From contig CAVWAR010000002.1 in assembly GCA_963753075.1 (NCBI GenBank), forward strand, positions 868,001-932,000: a DNA stretch of 64,000 bases, read 5' to 3'. Numbering within the stretch: the first letter of the stretch is position 1; every line of letters starts with the position of its first letter. The stretch is from Prado023 sp963753075 (GTDB taxonomy: Bacteria > Actinomycetota > Actinomycetes > S36-B12 > CAIYMF01). The position numbers and the translations under genes are program-made. Positions 46,003-55,590 of this stretch are shown here, piece by piece. The notes beneath the pieces were generated by a model. That model ran no database searches. It saw only the letters and a program-made list of their open reading frames with translations, and was not told the DNA's origin.

Positions 46003-46614
46003 GTGGACATTGTCGTCAGGGGTCGTCATCTCGATGTCTCAGATCGGTTCCGCGAGCACGTCGCGACCAAGCTGAGCCGTGCCGATCGGTTCGGGGTGCC
46101 CATGACCCATGCTGACGTCGAGGTGTCCTTCGAGCCGAATCCGCGGCAGTCCGACCGCGCCTACGAGGTGGAGTTGACCTGCCACGGTGTGGGGCCTGTG
46201 ATCCGGGCCGAGGCCCATGCGCAGGACAAGTACGCGGCCCTGGACATCGCCCTCGCGCGGCTCGAGGAGCGGCTGAGGCGGGCGGCCGACAAGCGACGGA
46301 GCCGGCGTGTGTCGAAGTTGGTCGTCGTGCCGGCCGCAGACATCGCCGGAGTCCTCGATGAGCCGGCCGAGGCCGCTGCGGAGGAGGACGTGGACGACGA
46401 CGGGACCGTGTGGGAGGAGGGCCCGATCGTGGTCCGCCTCAAGGAGTACGTCGGTGCGCCCATGACCGTGGCCCAGGCCGTCGAATCGATGGAGCTCGTC
46501 GGCCACGACTTCTACCTGTTCCGTGACAGCGAGTCCGGGTCCCCGTCGGTGGTCTACCACCGTCGTGGGTACAACTACGGGCTGCTCCGTCTGGAGGGCG
46601 GGGCCAACGGCTAG
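46003..46614 (+). CDS. hpf: Long-form ribosome hibernation promoting factor
   Basis: 203 residues from GTG 46003, giving the typical MDIVVRGRHLDVSDRFREHV start, with GGAGG four bases upstream; an earlier ATG at 45961 would place that site inside the gene. The N-terminal S30AE domain (1-105) binds the decoding region. After an acidic linker, the C-terminal dimerisation domain (about 140-200) has the VVRLKEYVGAPMTVAQAVESMELVGHDFYLFRD pattern of long HPF, which mediates 100S ribosome dimers under starvation. Corresponds to Rv3241c. Confidence 0.95.
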   Translation: MDIVVRGRHLDVSDRFREHVATKLSRADRFGVPMTHADVEVSFEPNPRQSDRAYEVELTCHGVGPVIRAEAHAQDKYAALDIALARLEERLRRAADKRRSRRVSKLVVVPAADIAGVLDEPAEAAAEEDVDDDGTVWEEGPIVVRLKEYVGAPMTVAQAVESMELVGHDFYLFRDSESGSPSVVYHRRGYNYGLLRLEGGANG

Positions 46615-47311
46615 GCCCTTCGGGAGGGACACCCGGGCGCCCAGAGCTTCGTGGCGTGCCCGGGGGGAGGGGCTCCCCGCTCGCCTCCTGATCGCTGACA
46701 CGGAGCCCGTGTTCGCCACGGGTGCCCGGGGGGTCCTCGCCGAGGCCGGCTTCGACCCCGTGGTTGTGGATGCCGGATCGTTGGTCGCCGAGGTCGTCAA
46801 GCGGCGACCGGGAGCGATCCTGCTCGATGCCGACGTGGGCAGTCGCCCGTACGCCGCCGACCTGGTCGCCACCCTCGCCACACGCGCCCCGGACGTCGCG
46901 GTCGTCGTCCTCGTGCGACGCGTCCAGGCTGTGGGGATCGTGGAGGCGATGGAGGCCGGCGCCAGGGCGCTCGTGCACAGGCAGTGCACCGACGGGGAGC
47001 TGGTGGCGGCGGTCCAGGCCGCACTGCGCGGGCAGAACTGGGTGGCGGCCCCGCTGGCGGGGGTCCTGCGCGGTGAGCTGCTCACGGAGGTGTCCGGGGA
47101 TCGGCCCAAGGATCTCAGCTCCCGGGAGCTCGAGGTCCTGCGCGGGCTGGCCTCGGGGGCCTCCAACGCGGAGATCGGCCGGCGGCTCGGGATCAGCGAG
47201 AACACCGTGCGCAACCATGTGCACTCGCTCATGGGCAAGCTGGGCGTGGCCAACCGCACGGATGCGGTCGCGACCGGGCTGCGCCGGGGCCTGGTCGAGC
47301 TGCCGGGCTGA
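46565..47311 (+). CDS. LuxR-type regulator with a degenerate receiver domain
   Basis: About 248 residues if GTG 46565 is used, which overlaps hpf; the start is uncertain because no in-frame ATG, GTG or TTG lies between the hpf stop and the conserved part (a CTG at 46688 is the alternative, with GGGGAGGGG 14 bases upstream). The receiver-like domain keeps the Asp of AILLDADVG. The first acidic pair is reduced (IADTEP), and the conserved Thr/Ser and Lys seem replaced (VLVRRV, ALVHRQ). A clear LuxR/NarL helix-turn-helix follows: LSSRELEVLRGLASGASNAEIGRRLGISENTVRNHVHSLMGKLGV. It probably binds DNA, perhaps without phosphorylation. It sits between hpf and secA. Confidence 0.7.
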   Translation: MGTTTGCSVWRAGPTARPFGRDTRAPRASWRARGEGLPARLLIADTEPVFATGARGVLAEAGFDPVVVDAGSLVAEVVKRRPGAILLDADVGSRPYAADLVATLATRAPDVAVVVLVRRVQAVGIVEAMEAGARALVHRQCTDGELVAAVQAALRGQNWVAAPLAGVLRGELLTEVSGDRPKDLSSRELEVLRGLASGASNAEIGRRLGISENTVRNHVHSLMGKLGVANRTDAVATGLRRGLVELPG

Positions 47312-47382
47312 ATCACGCCACCTGCTACCGGGTGCGCGGCGCGGTCCAGCCCGAGCGGGGTCGCCCGTGCCGTGGAGCCGAC

Positions 47383-47388
47383 TACCAT
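47383..47388 (+). promoter_or_regulatory. Candidate secA -10 element (TACCAT)
   Basis: TACCAT in the 144-bp gap before secA predicts transcription starting near 47395 and a leader of about 60 nt containing the hairpin at 47402-47425. Confidence 0.4.
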
Positions 47389-47401
47389 AGGCAGTCAATG
47401 A

Positions 47402-47425
47402 CACCCGCGCTGGATGCCGCGGGTG
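47402..47425 (+). other. Stem-loop in the secA leader
   Basis: CACCCGCG and CGCGGGTG form a perfect 8-bp stem with an 8-nt loop, 30 bases before the secA start. It also falls within a 48-codon open frame starting at ATG 47398 that overlaps the secA start. Confidence 0.5.
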
Positions 47426-47455
47426 ACGTGAACCCGAGTTCCGAGAGGGGCCTGC

Positions 47456-50335
47456 GTGGCCATCATCGACAAGATCCTGCGTGCCGGCGAGGGCAAGACG
47501 CTCAAGAAGCTGCAGGCCATCTCCAAGCAGGTCAACGCACTTGAGGACGCATTCTCCGCGATGTCCGACGAGGAGCTCAAGGCCGTCACCCCGGCCTACC
47601 GCGAGCGCCTGGCCAACGGTGAGACCCTCGACGATCTGCTGCCTGAGGCGTTCGCGAGCGTTCGCGAGGCCGCCAAGCGCACACTGGGCCAACGACACTA
47701 TGACGTCCAGATCATGGGTGGTGCCGCCCTGCACCTGGGCAACATCGCCGAGATGAAGACCGGTGAGGGCAAGACGCTGGTCTCCACACTCCCCGCCTAC
47801 CTCAACGCCCTGACCGGCGACGGTGTGCACATCGTCACGGTCAACGACTACCTCGCCCATCGTGACGCGGAGAACATGGGCCGCGTCCACCGCTTCCTCG
47901 GGCTCACGGTCGGCGTGATCCTGTCGAACATGAGCCCTGCGGAGCGGCGCTCCCAGTACGAGTGGGACATCACCTACGGCACGAACAACGAGTTCGGCTT
48001 CGACTATCTGCGCGACAACATGGCCTGGTCCAAGGAGGAGATGGTCCAGCGCGGGCACAACTACGCCATCGTCGACGAGGTCGACTCCATCCTGATCGAC
48101 GAGGCGAGAACGCCGCTGATCATCTCGGGCCCCGCTGATGAGGCGGACAAGTGGTACTTCGAGATGGCCAAACTGGCCGCGCGGCTGCGCGTCGATGTCG
48201 ACTACGAGGTGGACGAGAAGAAGCGCACGATCGGCGTGCTGGAGCAGGGCATCGAGCGCACCGAGGACTGGCTGGGCATCGAGAACCTCTACGAGCCGGT
48301 GAACACCCGGCTGGTCGGCTACCTCAACAACGCGATCCGCGCCAAGGAGCTGTTCAAGCGCGACCGCGACTATGTCGTGGCCAACGGCGAGGTCATGATC
48401 GTCGATGAGCACACCGGTCGCATGCTCTCCGGCCGGCGCTACAACGAGGGCCTGCACCAGTCGATCGAGGCCAAGGAGGGTGTGGAGGTCAAGGCCGAGA
48501 ACCAGACCCTGGCAACCGTCACGCTGCAGAACTTCTTCCGCCTCTACAACAAGCTCTCCGGCATGACGGGCACGGCCCTGACCGAGGCCAACGAGTTCAA
48601 CAAGATCTACAAGCTCGGCGTCGTCCCGATTCCGACGAACCGGCCGATGGTCCGCGACGACCTCGCCGACCTCGTCTACCGGACCGAGGATGCCAAGTGG
48701 AACTCCGTCACCAGCGACATCGCTGAGCGGCATGCACTGGGTCAGCCGATCCTCGTCGGGACCGTCAGCGTCGAGAAGAGCGAGAAGCTCTCGACGCTGC
48801 TTCGCCGCCAGGGCATCCCCCACCAGGTCCTGAACGCCAAGTACCACGACAAGGAGGCCGCGATCATCGCCCAGGCCGGGCGCAAGGGTGCGGTCACGGT
48901 GGCGACGAACATGGCTGGCCGCGGCACCGACGTCATCCTGGGCGGGAACGCCGAGTTCCTGGCTGACCTGTCGCTGCAGAACCAGGGCCTGACCCCGAGC
49001 GAGACCCCAGAGGAGTACGAGGCTGCGTGGCCCGGGGCGCTCACGGCTGCCGAGGCGGCCTTCGCCGCCGAGCACGTCGAGGTCACCGAGCTTGGTGGGT
49101 TGTACGTGTTGGCCACGGAGCGGCATGAGTCCCGGCGCATCGACAACCAGTTGCGCGGCCGGTCCGGTCGTCAGGGTGACCCGGGCGCGTCACGGTTCTA
49201 CCTGTCGCTGCAGGACGACCTCATGCGCCTGTTCAAGGCCGAGATGGTCGACTCCTTCCTCCGCCGGGCGAACGTCCCCGACGAGCAGCCGATCGAGTCC
49301 AAGATGGTCACCAATGCCATCCGGTCGGCGCAGACACAGGTCGAGGCCCAGCACTTCGAGATCCGCAAGGACGTCCTGAAGTACGACGACGTCATGAACC
49401 GGCAGCGCCTGGTCATCTACGAGGAGCGCCGTCGGGTCCTCGAGGGCGAGGACATCCACGATCAGGTCCAGCACTTCCTGGTCGACACCATCGCGGGCTA
49501 CATCGATGCGGCCACCGCCGATGGGTACCCCGAGCAGTGGGATCTCGAGGAGCTGTGGACCGCCATGCGCACCCTCTACCCGATCGCGGTGACGATCGAG
49601 GAGGTCGAGGCGCAGGGCGGCGGTTCGCGCTCGGGAGTCTCTCGGGAGCTGCTGCGTGAGGAGATCCTGGCCGATGCCCGCGCTGCCTACGAGGTGCGCG
49701 AGGAGGAGTTGGGCTCCGAGGCGATGCGTGAGCTCGAGCGCCGCGTGATCCTGTCCGTCCTGGACCGGAAGTGGCGTGAGCACCTGTACGAGATGGACTA
49801 CCTTCGCGACGGGATCGGCCTGCGCGCGATGGCCCAGCGTGACCCGCTGATCGAGTACCAGCGTGAGGGCTACGACCTCTTCCGCGCCATGATGGACTCT
49901 ATCCAGGAGGAGACCGTCGGCCTGCTGTTCAACCTCGAGGTGTCGGTTGGCGCCGATGGGGAGCTCGACGACGAGGACGAGTTCGTGGAGCTCGACGAGC
50001 TGGACGAGCTGGAGCTGCTCGGGGATGGCGATGTCGCTGAGATGGAGGCCGAGGTCGGCCGGTCCGCAGTCCCAGGATCGGCCAGCAGGCCGGGTGCAGC
50101 GGCGGGGGTGGGAGCCCAGGGCGGCCATCCGATGGCAGACCTGAAGGCCGCTGGGCTGGGTCCGCGCCGACCCGACCGCGTCCAGTACTCAGCACCCTCG
50201 GAGACCGGCGAGGCGACCGTGGTCGGGACGGCCGGGGCCGACGAGTTCGCCGGTGTGGGCCGCAACGAGGCGTGCCCATGCGGATCGGGCAAGAAGTTCA
50301 AGCGCTGTCACGGGGATCCCCGCCTGCGGAACTGA
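47456..50335 (+). CDS. secA: Preprotein translocase subunit SecA
   Basis: 959 residues from GTG 47456 (GAGAGGGG upstream). The DEAD motor has Walker A MKTGEGKT near 99-106 and Walker B VDEVDSILIDEARTP, with the preprotein-crosslinking and helical-wing regions after. The mid-part motif TNMAGRGTDVILGG is intact. An acidic linker (about 830-865) leads to the C-terminal zinc-binding tail RNEACPCGSGKKFKRCHG. It drives protein export through SecYEG. Such C-terminal zinc ligands and its place beside hpf mark it as the housekeeping SecA1 (Rv3240c). Confidence 0.97.
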   Translation: MAIIDKILRAGEGKTLKKLQAISKQVNALEDAFSAMSDEELKAVTPAYRERLANGETLDDLLPEAFASVREAAKRTLGQRHYDVQIMGGAALHLGNIAEMKTGEGKTLVSTLPAYLNALTGDGVHIVTVNDYLAHRDAENMGRVHRFLGLTVGVILSNMSPAERRSQYEWDITYGTNNEFGFDYLRDNMAWSKEEMVQRGHNYAIVDEVDSILIDEARTPLIISGPADEADKWYFEMAKLAARLRVDVDYEVDEKKRTIGVLEQGIERTEDWLGIENLYEPVNTRLVGYLNNAIRAKELFKRDRDYVVANGEVMIVDEHTGRMLSGRRYNEGLHQSIEAKEGVEVKAENQTLATVTLQNFFRLYNKLSGMTGTALTEANEFNKIYKLGVVPIPTNRPMVRDDLADLVYRTEDAKWNSVTSDIAERHALGQPILVGTVSVEKSEKLSTLLRRQGIPHQVLNAKYHDKEAAIIAQAGRKGAVTVATNMAGRGTDVILGGNAEFLADLSLQNQGLTPSETPEEYEAAWPGALTAAEAAFAAEHVEVTELGGLYVLATERHESRRIDNQLRGRSGRQGDPGASRFYLSLQDDLMRLFKAEMVDSFLRRANVPDEQPIESKMVTNAIRSAQTQVEAQHFEIRKDVLKYDDVMNRQRLVIYEERRRVLEGEDIHDQVQHFLVDTIAGYIDAATADGYPEQWDLEELWTAMRTLYPIAVTIEEVEAQGGGSRSGVSRELLREEILADARAAYEVREEELGSEAMRELERRVILSVLDRKWREHLYEMDYLRDGIGLRAMAQRDPLIEYQREGYDLFRAMMDSIQEETVGLLFNLEVSVGADGELDDEDEFVELDELDELELLGDGDVAEMEAEVGRSAVPGSASRPGAAAGVGAQGGHPMADLKAAGLGPRRPDRVQYSAPSETGEATVVGTAGADEFAGVGRNEACPCGSGKKFKRCHGDPRLRN

Positions 50336-50628
50336 CCGAGGGCGAGTCGGCGCGTGGCCCGGCGGGCCTGCGTCTCGGCCCGGCCGGAGTGTCGGTGGCG
50401 TTGGGATTCACCCGTTCGGGCCGCCCGACTGGCGGTTGGCTGGGCCATCCGTGCGTCTCGTCTCAAGGGACGAGTCGAGAGCGACGAGATCTGGGAGGAG
50501 CCGGCCGGGTGGGGCCCCGGAACGAACTGATGACGACGCGCAAGCGGACGCCGCTGAGGCCCCCGGCCTGGTCTCGCCCTGACGGCGCCCATGGGTCCTG
50601 GCCATGGTCTGGACACGGCCGGTCTGCC

Positions 50629-50690
50629 GGGGCTCGTTCCCGCCGTACGCCCGGTCTCGCCAGTCCTCGGGGGCTCGTTCCCGCCGTACG
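50629..50690 (+). repeat. Direct repeat in the promoter region, 21 bp x 2
   Basis: Two copies beginning GGGGCTCGTTCCCGCC and ending GTACG occur 41 bases apart (start to start). The second copy runs into the -10 element of the next gene. Confidence 0.85.
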
Positions 50691-50692
50691 AT
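50687..50692 (+). promoter_or_regulatory. -10 element (TACGAT), leaderless
   Basis: TACGAT ends six bases before GTG 50699. The upstream repeat copy reaches the TACG of this element. Confidence 0.5.
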
Positions 50693-50698
50693 TGCCCG

Positions 50699-51955
50699 GT
50701 GCAGATCCCCCTCGTCGACGGTCTTCGCGCTGACGGCTCGGTCGATGCCGGCGCCGCTGCGGAAGCTGCCCACTCCTGGGTTTCCGGTGGTCTGGTCGGC
50801 CTGCCCACCGAGACGGTCTACGGGCTGGCTGCTGATGCCCAGGACGCCGATGCCGTGGGCAGGGTGTATCGCGTGAAGGGGCGTCCCCCGAGCCACCCGC
50901 TGATCGTGCACATCCAGGGTGCGCACGCACTGGCTGCATGGTGCGCGGGCAGCAACCCCCCGGCGCGGCGACTGGCAGAGGCGTTCTGGCCGGGCGCTCT
51001 GACCGTGATCGTCCAGCGCAGCCGGCGCGCGGGGGACTTCCTCACTGGCAGCCAGGACACCGTCGCCCTGAGGTGCCCCAACCACCCGGTCGCGCTGGCC
51101 TGTCTCGAGGCGCTCGGACGCCAGACCGGGGATCCCGCCCGCGGGGTCGCCGCGCCGAGCGCGAACCGCTTCGGCCGGGTCAGCCCGACCCGTGCCACCG
51201 ATGTTCTCGATGAGCTCGGCACGCGGATGGATCCGCGGCGCGATCTGGTCGTAGATGGTGGACCGTGCGCCGTTGGCGTTGAGTCGACGATCGTCGATTG
51301 CACCGCCGACCCCCCGCGGGTGCTGCGCCTGGGCGCGATCAGTCAGGCCCAGATCGACGCGGCCCTGGGCGCTGACCCGCGACCGAGCCCAGCCCCACTC
51401 AGCCCACCCTCCCCGACTGCGTCCGCCCTCCCGGAATCTCCGGTGGGTGAGCAGAAACCCGGAGGGCGAGCGCAGGGGGAAGGCGCCGGCGCCGGCGGCG
51501 GCGATGCGTTGCCCGGCGACCCGGATGGCCCGCCCGGTGACTCGATTCCGGTCCGGGTGCCGGGGACACTGGAGGCGCACTACGCGCCGCACGCCCAGGT
51601 CGTGCTGGCCGAGCGGCCCGCGGGCGGCGCTGAGCCCCCCGACCACGCCAGCGAGGTGCACGATCCAGGGGGGTGGTCGACTCCAGCTGAGCAACAACCC
51701 GCACGGATCGTGGAACTGGCCCGAGCCGGGGAAGCCGGGCTGATCGCTGCGGCAGACGTGACCACGCCCCCCGGATGGACGCGGCTGTCGGCCCCCGCCA
51801 CCAGCGAGGAGTACGCCCGGGACCTGTACGCGGCGTTGCGGCGGGCCGACGAGCTGGGCCTGGCAGCGGTGCTCGCCGTGCTTCCCGACGAGGACGACGG
51901 ACCGCTCGCCCAGGCCGTCCGCGACCGGCTGACCCGCGCCGCTCACGGCGGCTGA
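50699..51955 (+). CDS. L-threonylcarbamoyladenylate synthase (Sua5/YwlC type)
   Basis: 418 residues from GTG 50699. The YrdC-like N-terminal domain has GLPTETVYGLAADA, YRVKGRPPSHPLIVH, RRLAEAFWPGALT and APSANRFGRVSPT, the substrate pocket of the family. A Gly/Pro-rich insert of about 60 residues follows, then the Sua5 hinge PGTLEAHYAPHA and a short Sua5 domain (SAPATSEEYARDLYAALRRADE). It makes threonylcarbamoyl-AMP from Thr, bicarbonate and ATP for the t6A modification of tRNAs reading ANN codons. The two-domain layout is Sua5-like, not TsaC-like. Confidence 0.9.
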   Translation: MQIPLVDGLRADGSVDAGAAAEAAHSWVSGGLVGLPTETVYGLAADAQDADAVGRVYRVKGRPPSHPLIVHIQGAHALAAWCAGSNPPARRLAEAFWPGALTVIVQRSRRAGDFLTGSQDTVALRCPNHPVALACLEALGRQTGDPARGVAAPSANRFGRVSPTRATDVLDELGTRMDPRRDLVVDGGPCAVGVESTIVDCTADPPRVLRLGAISQAQIDAALGADPRPSPAPLSPPSPTASALPESPVGEQKPGGRAQGEGAGAGGGDALPGDPDGPPGDSIPVRVPGTLEAHYAPHAQVVLAERPAGGAEPPDHASEVHDPGGWSTPAEQQPARIVELARAGEAGLIAAADVTTPPGWTRLSAPATSEEYARDLYAALRRADELGLAAVLAVLPDEDDGPLAQAVRDRLTRAAHGG

Positions 51956-52028
51956 GGACCAGCCCCGCTGACGGATCGGAGTGGAACGGCGACGGCTGCG
52001 GCGGGCGCCCATCGTGCCGTGCCCGAGA

Positions 52029-52076
52029 GATCCGTGCGGGTTGCCGACTCTAGAAGGGCGGCAACCTGCACGGATC
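52029..52076. terminator. Strong hairpin between convergent genes (1)
   Basis: Arms 52029-52046 and 52059-52076 pair over 18 bp with a single G-T wobble and a 12-nt loop that contains TCTAGA. It lies between the convergent Sua5-type gene and the secreted-protein gene and can act on either strand. No T-run on either side. Confidence 0.6.
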
Positions 52077-52112
52077 ATGGGGCGAGGACGTGGATGCGGG
52101 GTGCAACGACTC

Positions 52113-52148
52113 TGGGGCTGGGCGCCGCCCCCGCGGTGCCCAGCCCCA
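52113..52148 (-). terminator. Strong hairpin between convergent genes (2)
   Basis: TGGGGCTGGGC at 52113-52123 and GCCCAGCCCCA at 52138-52148 form a perfect 11-bp stem with a 14-nt GC-rich loop, 36 bases after the stop of the minus-strand gene. Confidence 0.6.
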
Positions 52149-52183
52149 ACTGGTCGATCAGGTGCCGGTGACCCGGCGGTGGA

Positions 52184-52858
52184 TCAGGAGGTCGGTTGAG
52201 CCTCCGACGTTGAATCCGTCCCCGAGTTGACGACCTTCACGCAATCGCGGACGGTCTTGCGCGAGATCCCCTCCCCGGAGGCGTTGACCCCGAGGCGCTT
52301 GCGGGTCTGCTTCGAGTACTTGTCGAAAGTCTCAGGGACACTGTAGGTGCAGATGTATGCCTTGCCGTTGGCCTCGACCGCAGCGGCCAGCGCATTGATC
52401 TGCTCTGGGGTCCACACGTCGGCGATCACTGCGCTTCCGGCGTAGAACTGGTTCTTGCGCTCCTTGGACTTCGCCTTGAGCTCCACGGTGGCCTGCTCAG
52501 GGAGCCCGGAATCGGAGCCCTTGAGGAACTCGCCGTTGACCTTCTTGTCGAAGACACCCAACTTGATCTCGAAGGACTGCAGGGCGTCGGTCCCGGAGAC
52601 CTTCTTCGAGTAGCGCACCTTGGCGCGCAGCTTGAGCTGCGTCTGCAGTGCATTCTCGTCGGCCAAGTCAATCTTCTTGTGGCCCTTGATCCGGACGGTC
52701 TGGAGCTTGGTCATCGCCGGCTCCGAGGCCGAGGTCGACTTCTTCGGACCCTGTGCCTTGCCCGGGTCGGCGACCACTCCACCGGCTGAGCCAAGGATGA
52801 GTGCCCCCGCGGCGGCGGCGGCGAGGACCGTTCGCATACCTGTCTTTGCTGTGTTCAT
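52184..52858 (-). CDS. Predicted secreted protein of unknown family
   Basis: 224 residues from ATG 52858; a second ATG seven codons in would serve equally. A signal peptide (MRTVLAAAAAGALILGSAGGVVA, cleavage near residue 30) is followed by a Lys/Ser-rich linker and a mixed, strongly charged domain. Two Cys (in YICTYS and VRDCVKV) may form a disulfide. I do not recognise a family. TACCCT six bases before the ATG suggests a leaderless mRNA. It is divergent from isocitrate dehydrogenase (472 bp apart) and convergent with the Sua5-type gene. Confidence 0.7.
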   Translation of the reverse strand: MNTAKTGMRTVLAAAAAGALILGSAGGVVADPGKAQGPKKSTSASEPAMTKLQTVRIKGHKKIDLADENALQTQLKLRAKVRYSKKVSGTDALQSFEIKLGVFDKKVNGEFLKGSDSGLPEQATVELKAKSKERKNQFYAGSAVIADVWTPEQINALAAAVEANGKAYICTYSVPETFDKYSKQTRKRLGVNASGEGISRKTVRDCVKVVNSGTDSTSEAQPTS

Positions 52859-52864
52859 ACATTC

Positions 52865-52870
52865 AGGGTA
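52865..52870 (-). promoter_or_regulatory. -10 element (TACCCT), leaderless
   Basis: TACCCT on the minus strand lies six bases before the ATG at 52858. Confidence 0.5.
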
Positions 52871-53272
52871 TTCCCAGACAGGGCCAGAAACCCAACCAGA
52901 TCACCCGAATGGGTCACCATTCGGCTAAGGCATGGCTAGTGTCCGGCTATCGATCGTGGCGAGTACAGGTACTGCGCCGTGCGACCCGGATCGGCGGTCG
53001 TGCGCGTCTTTCCAGCTGGGCCGCCCCTGCCCGGGTGGCCGCGAGCGTGTGGCCGGTCGTCCGGGCCCGCCCGCGGAGCGAATGTGACCGCCAAGCGAAT
53101 TCGACCCGCGCCCCACGGTCACATTTCCTCACCGAGCGCCCTCTGGCACCGGGCCCGGATATCCTTTCCGCAGCACGGTGCAGCCCACATCCTGGCCACA
53201 CGCGCGGTCGCGAAGGGCGAGAAGCGTGCCGCCCAGGCGTACGAGTCCCGGGAGCGCCCGGAGCCCATCCGG
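52871..53272. other. Intergenic region upstream of icd
   Basis: About 400 bases with no convincing gene. It contains an inverted repeat (AATGTGACCG at 53081-53090 and CGGTCACATT at 53116-53125) separated by 25 bases, which could be a paired operator or a hairpin. Confidence 0.5.
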
Positions 53273-53295
53273 TAGAATTTGTCTTGACGTCAAGA
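53273..53295 (+). promoter_or_regulatory. icd promoter (TAGAAT) with a 14-bp palindromic operator
   Basis: TAGAAT at 53273-53278 predicts a transcription start near 53285. TCTTGACGTCAAGA at 53282-53295 is a perfect palindrome exactly over that start, the classical place for a repressor. As I recall, the MarR-family regulator TamR controls icd and aconitase genes in Streptomyces coelicolor; whether this is its site is inference. Confidence 0.65.
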
Positions 53296-53330
53296 TAACC
53301 AGCCACCACCGAGGAGCGTCGAGCACCACC

Positions 53331-55544
<2,214 letters not shown>

Positions 55545-55590
55545 CCCCCAGGGCCGCGGGGCATGCCCGGGAGCGAACCGCACGGCTGAC

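Larger units (their letters stand above)
50336..50698. other. Interval between secA and the threonylcarbamoyl-AMP synthase gene
   Basis: 363 bases with no gene. It holds small GC-rich dyads (GGCCC-GGC-GGGCC near 50357; CTCGTC/GACGAG at 50457-50474) that could end secA transcription. At its right end a 21-base direct repeat (50629-50649 and 50670-50690) leads into the promoter of the next gene. Confidence 0.5.

Noticed and set aside
46439..49126. Minus-strand open frame of about 895 codons opposite secA and the LuxR-type regulator
   Set aside because: Antisense shadow of secA codons; no family features.
50408..52078. Long minus-strand frame opposite the Sua5-type gene
   Set aside because: Shadow frame; the plus strand carries clear YrdC/Sua5 motifs.
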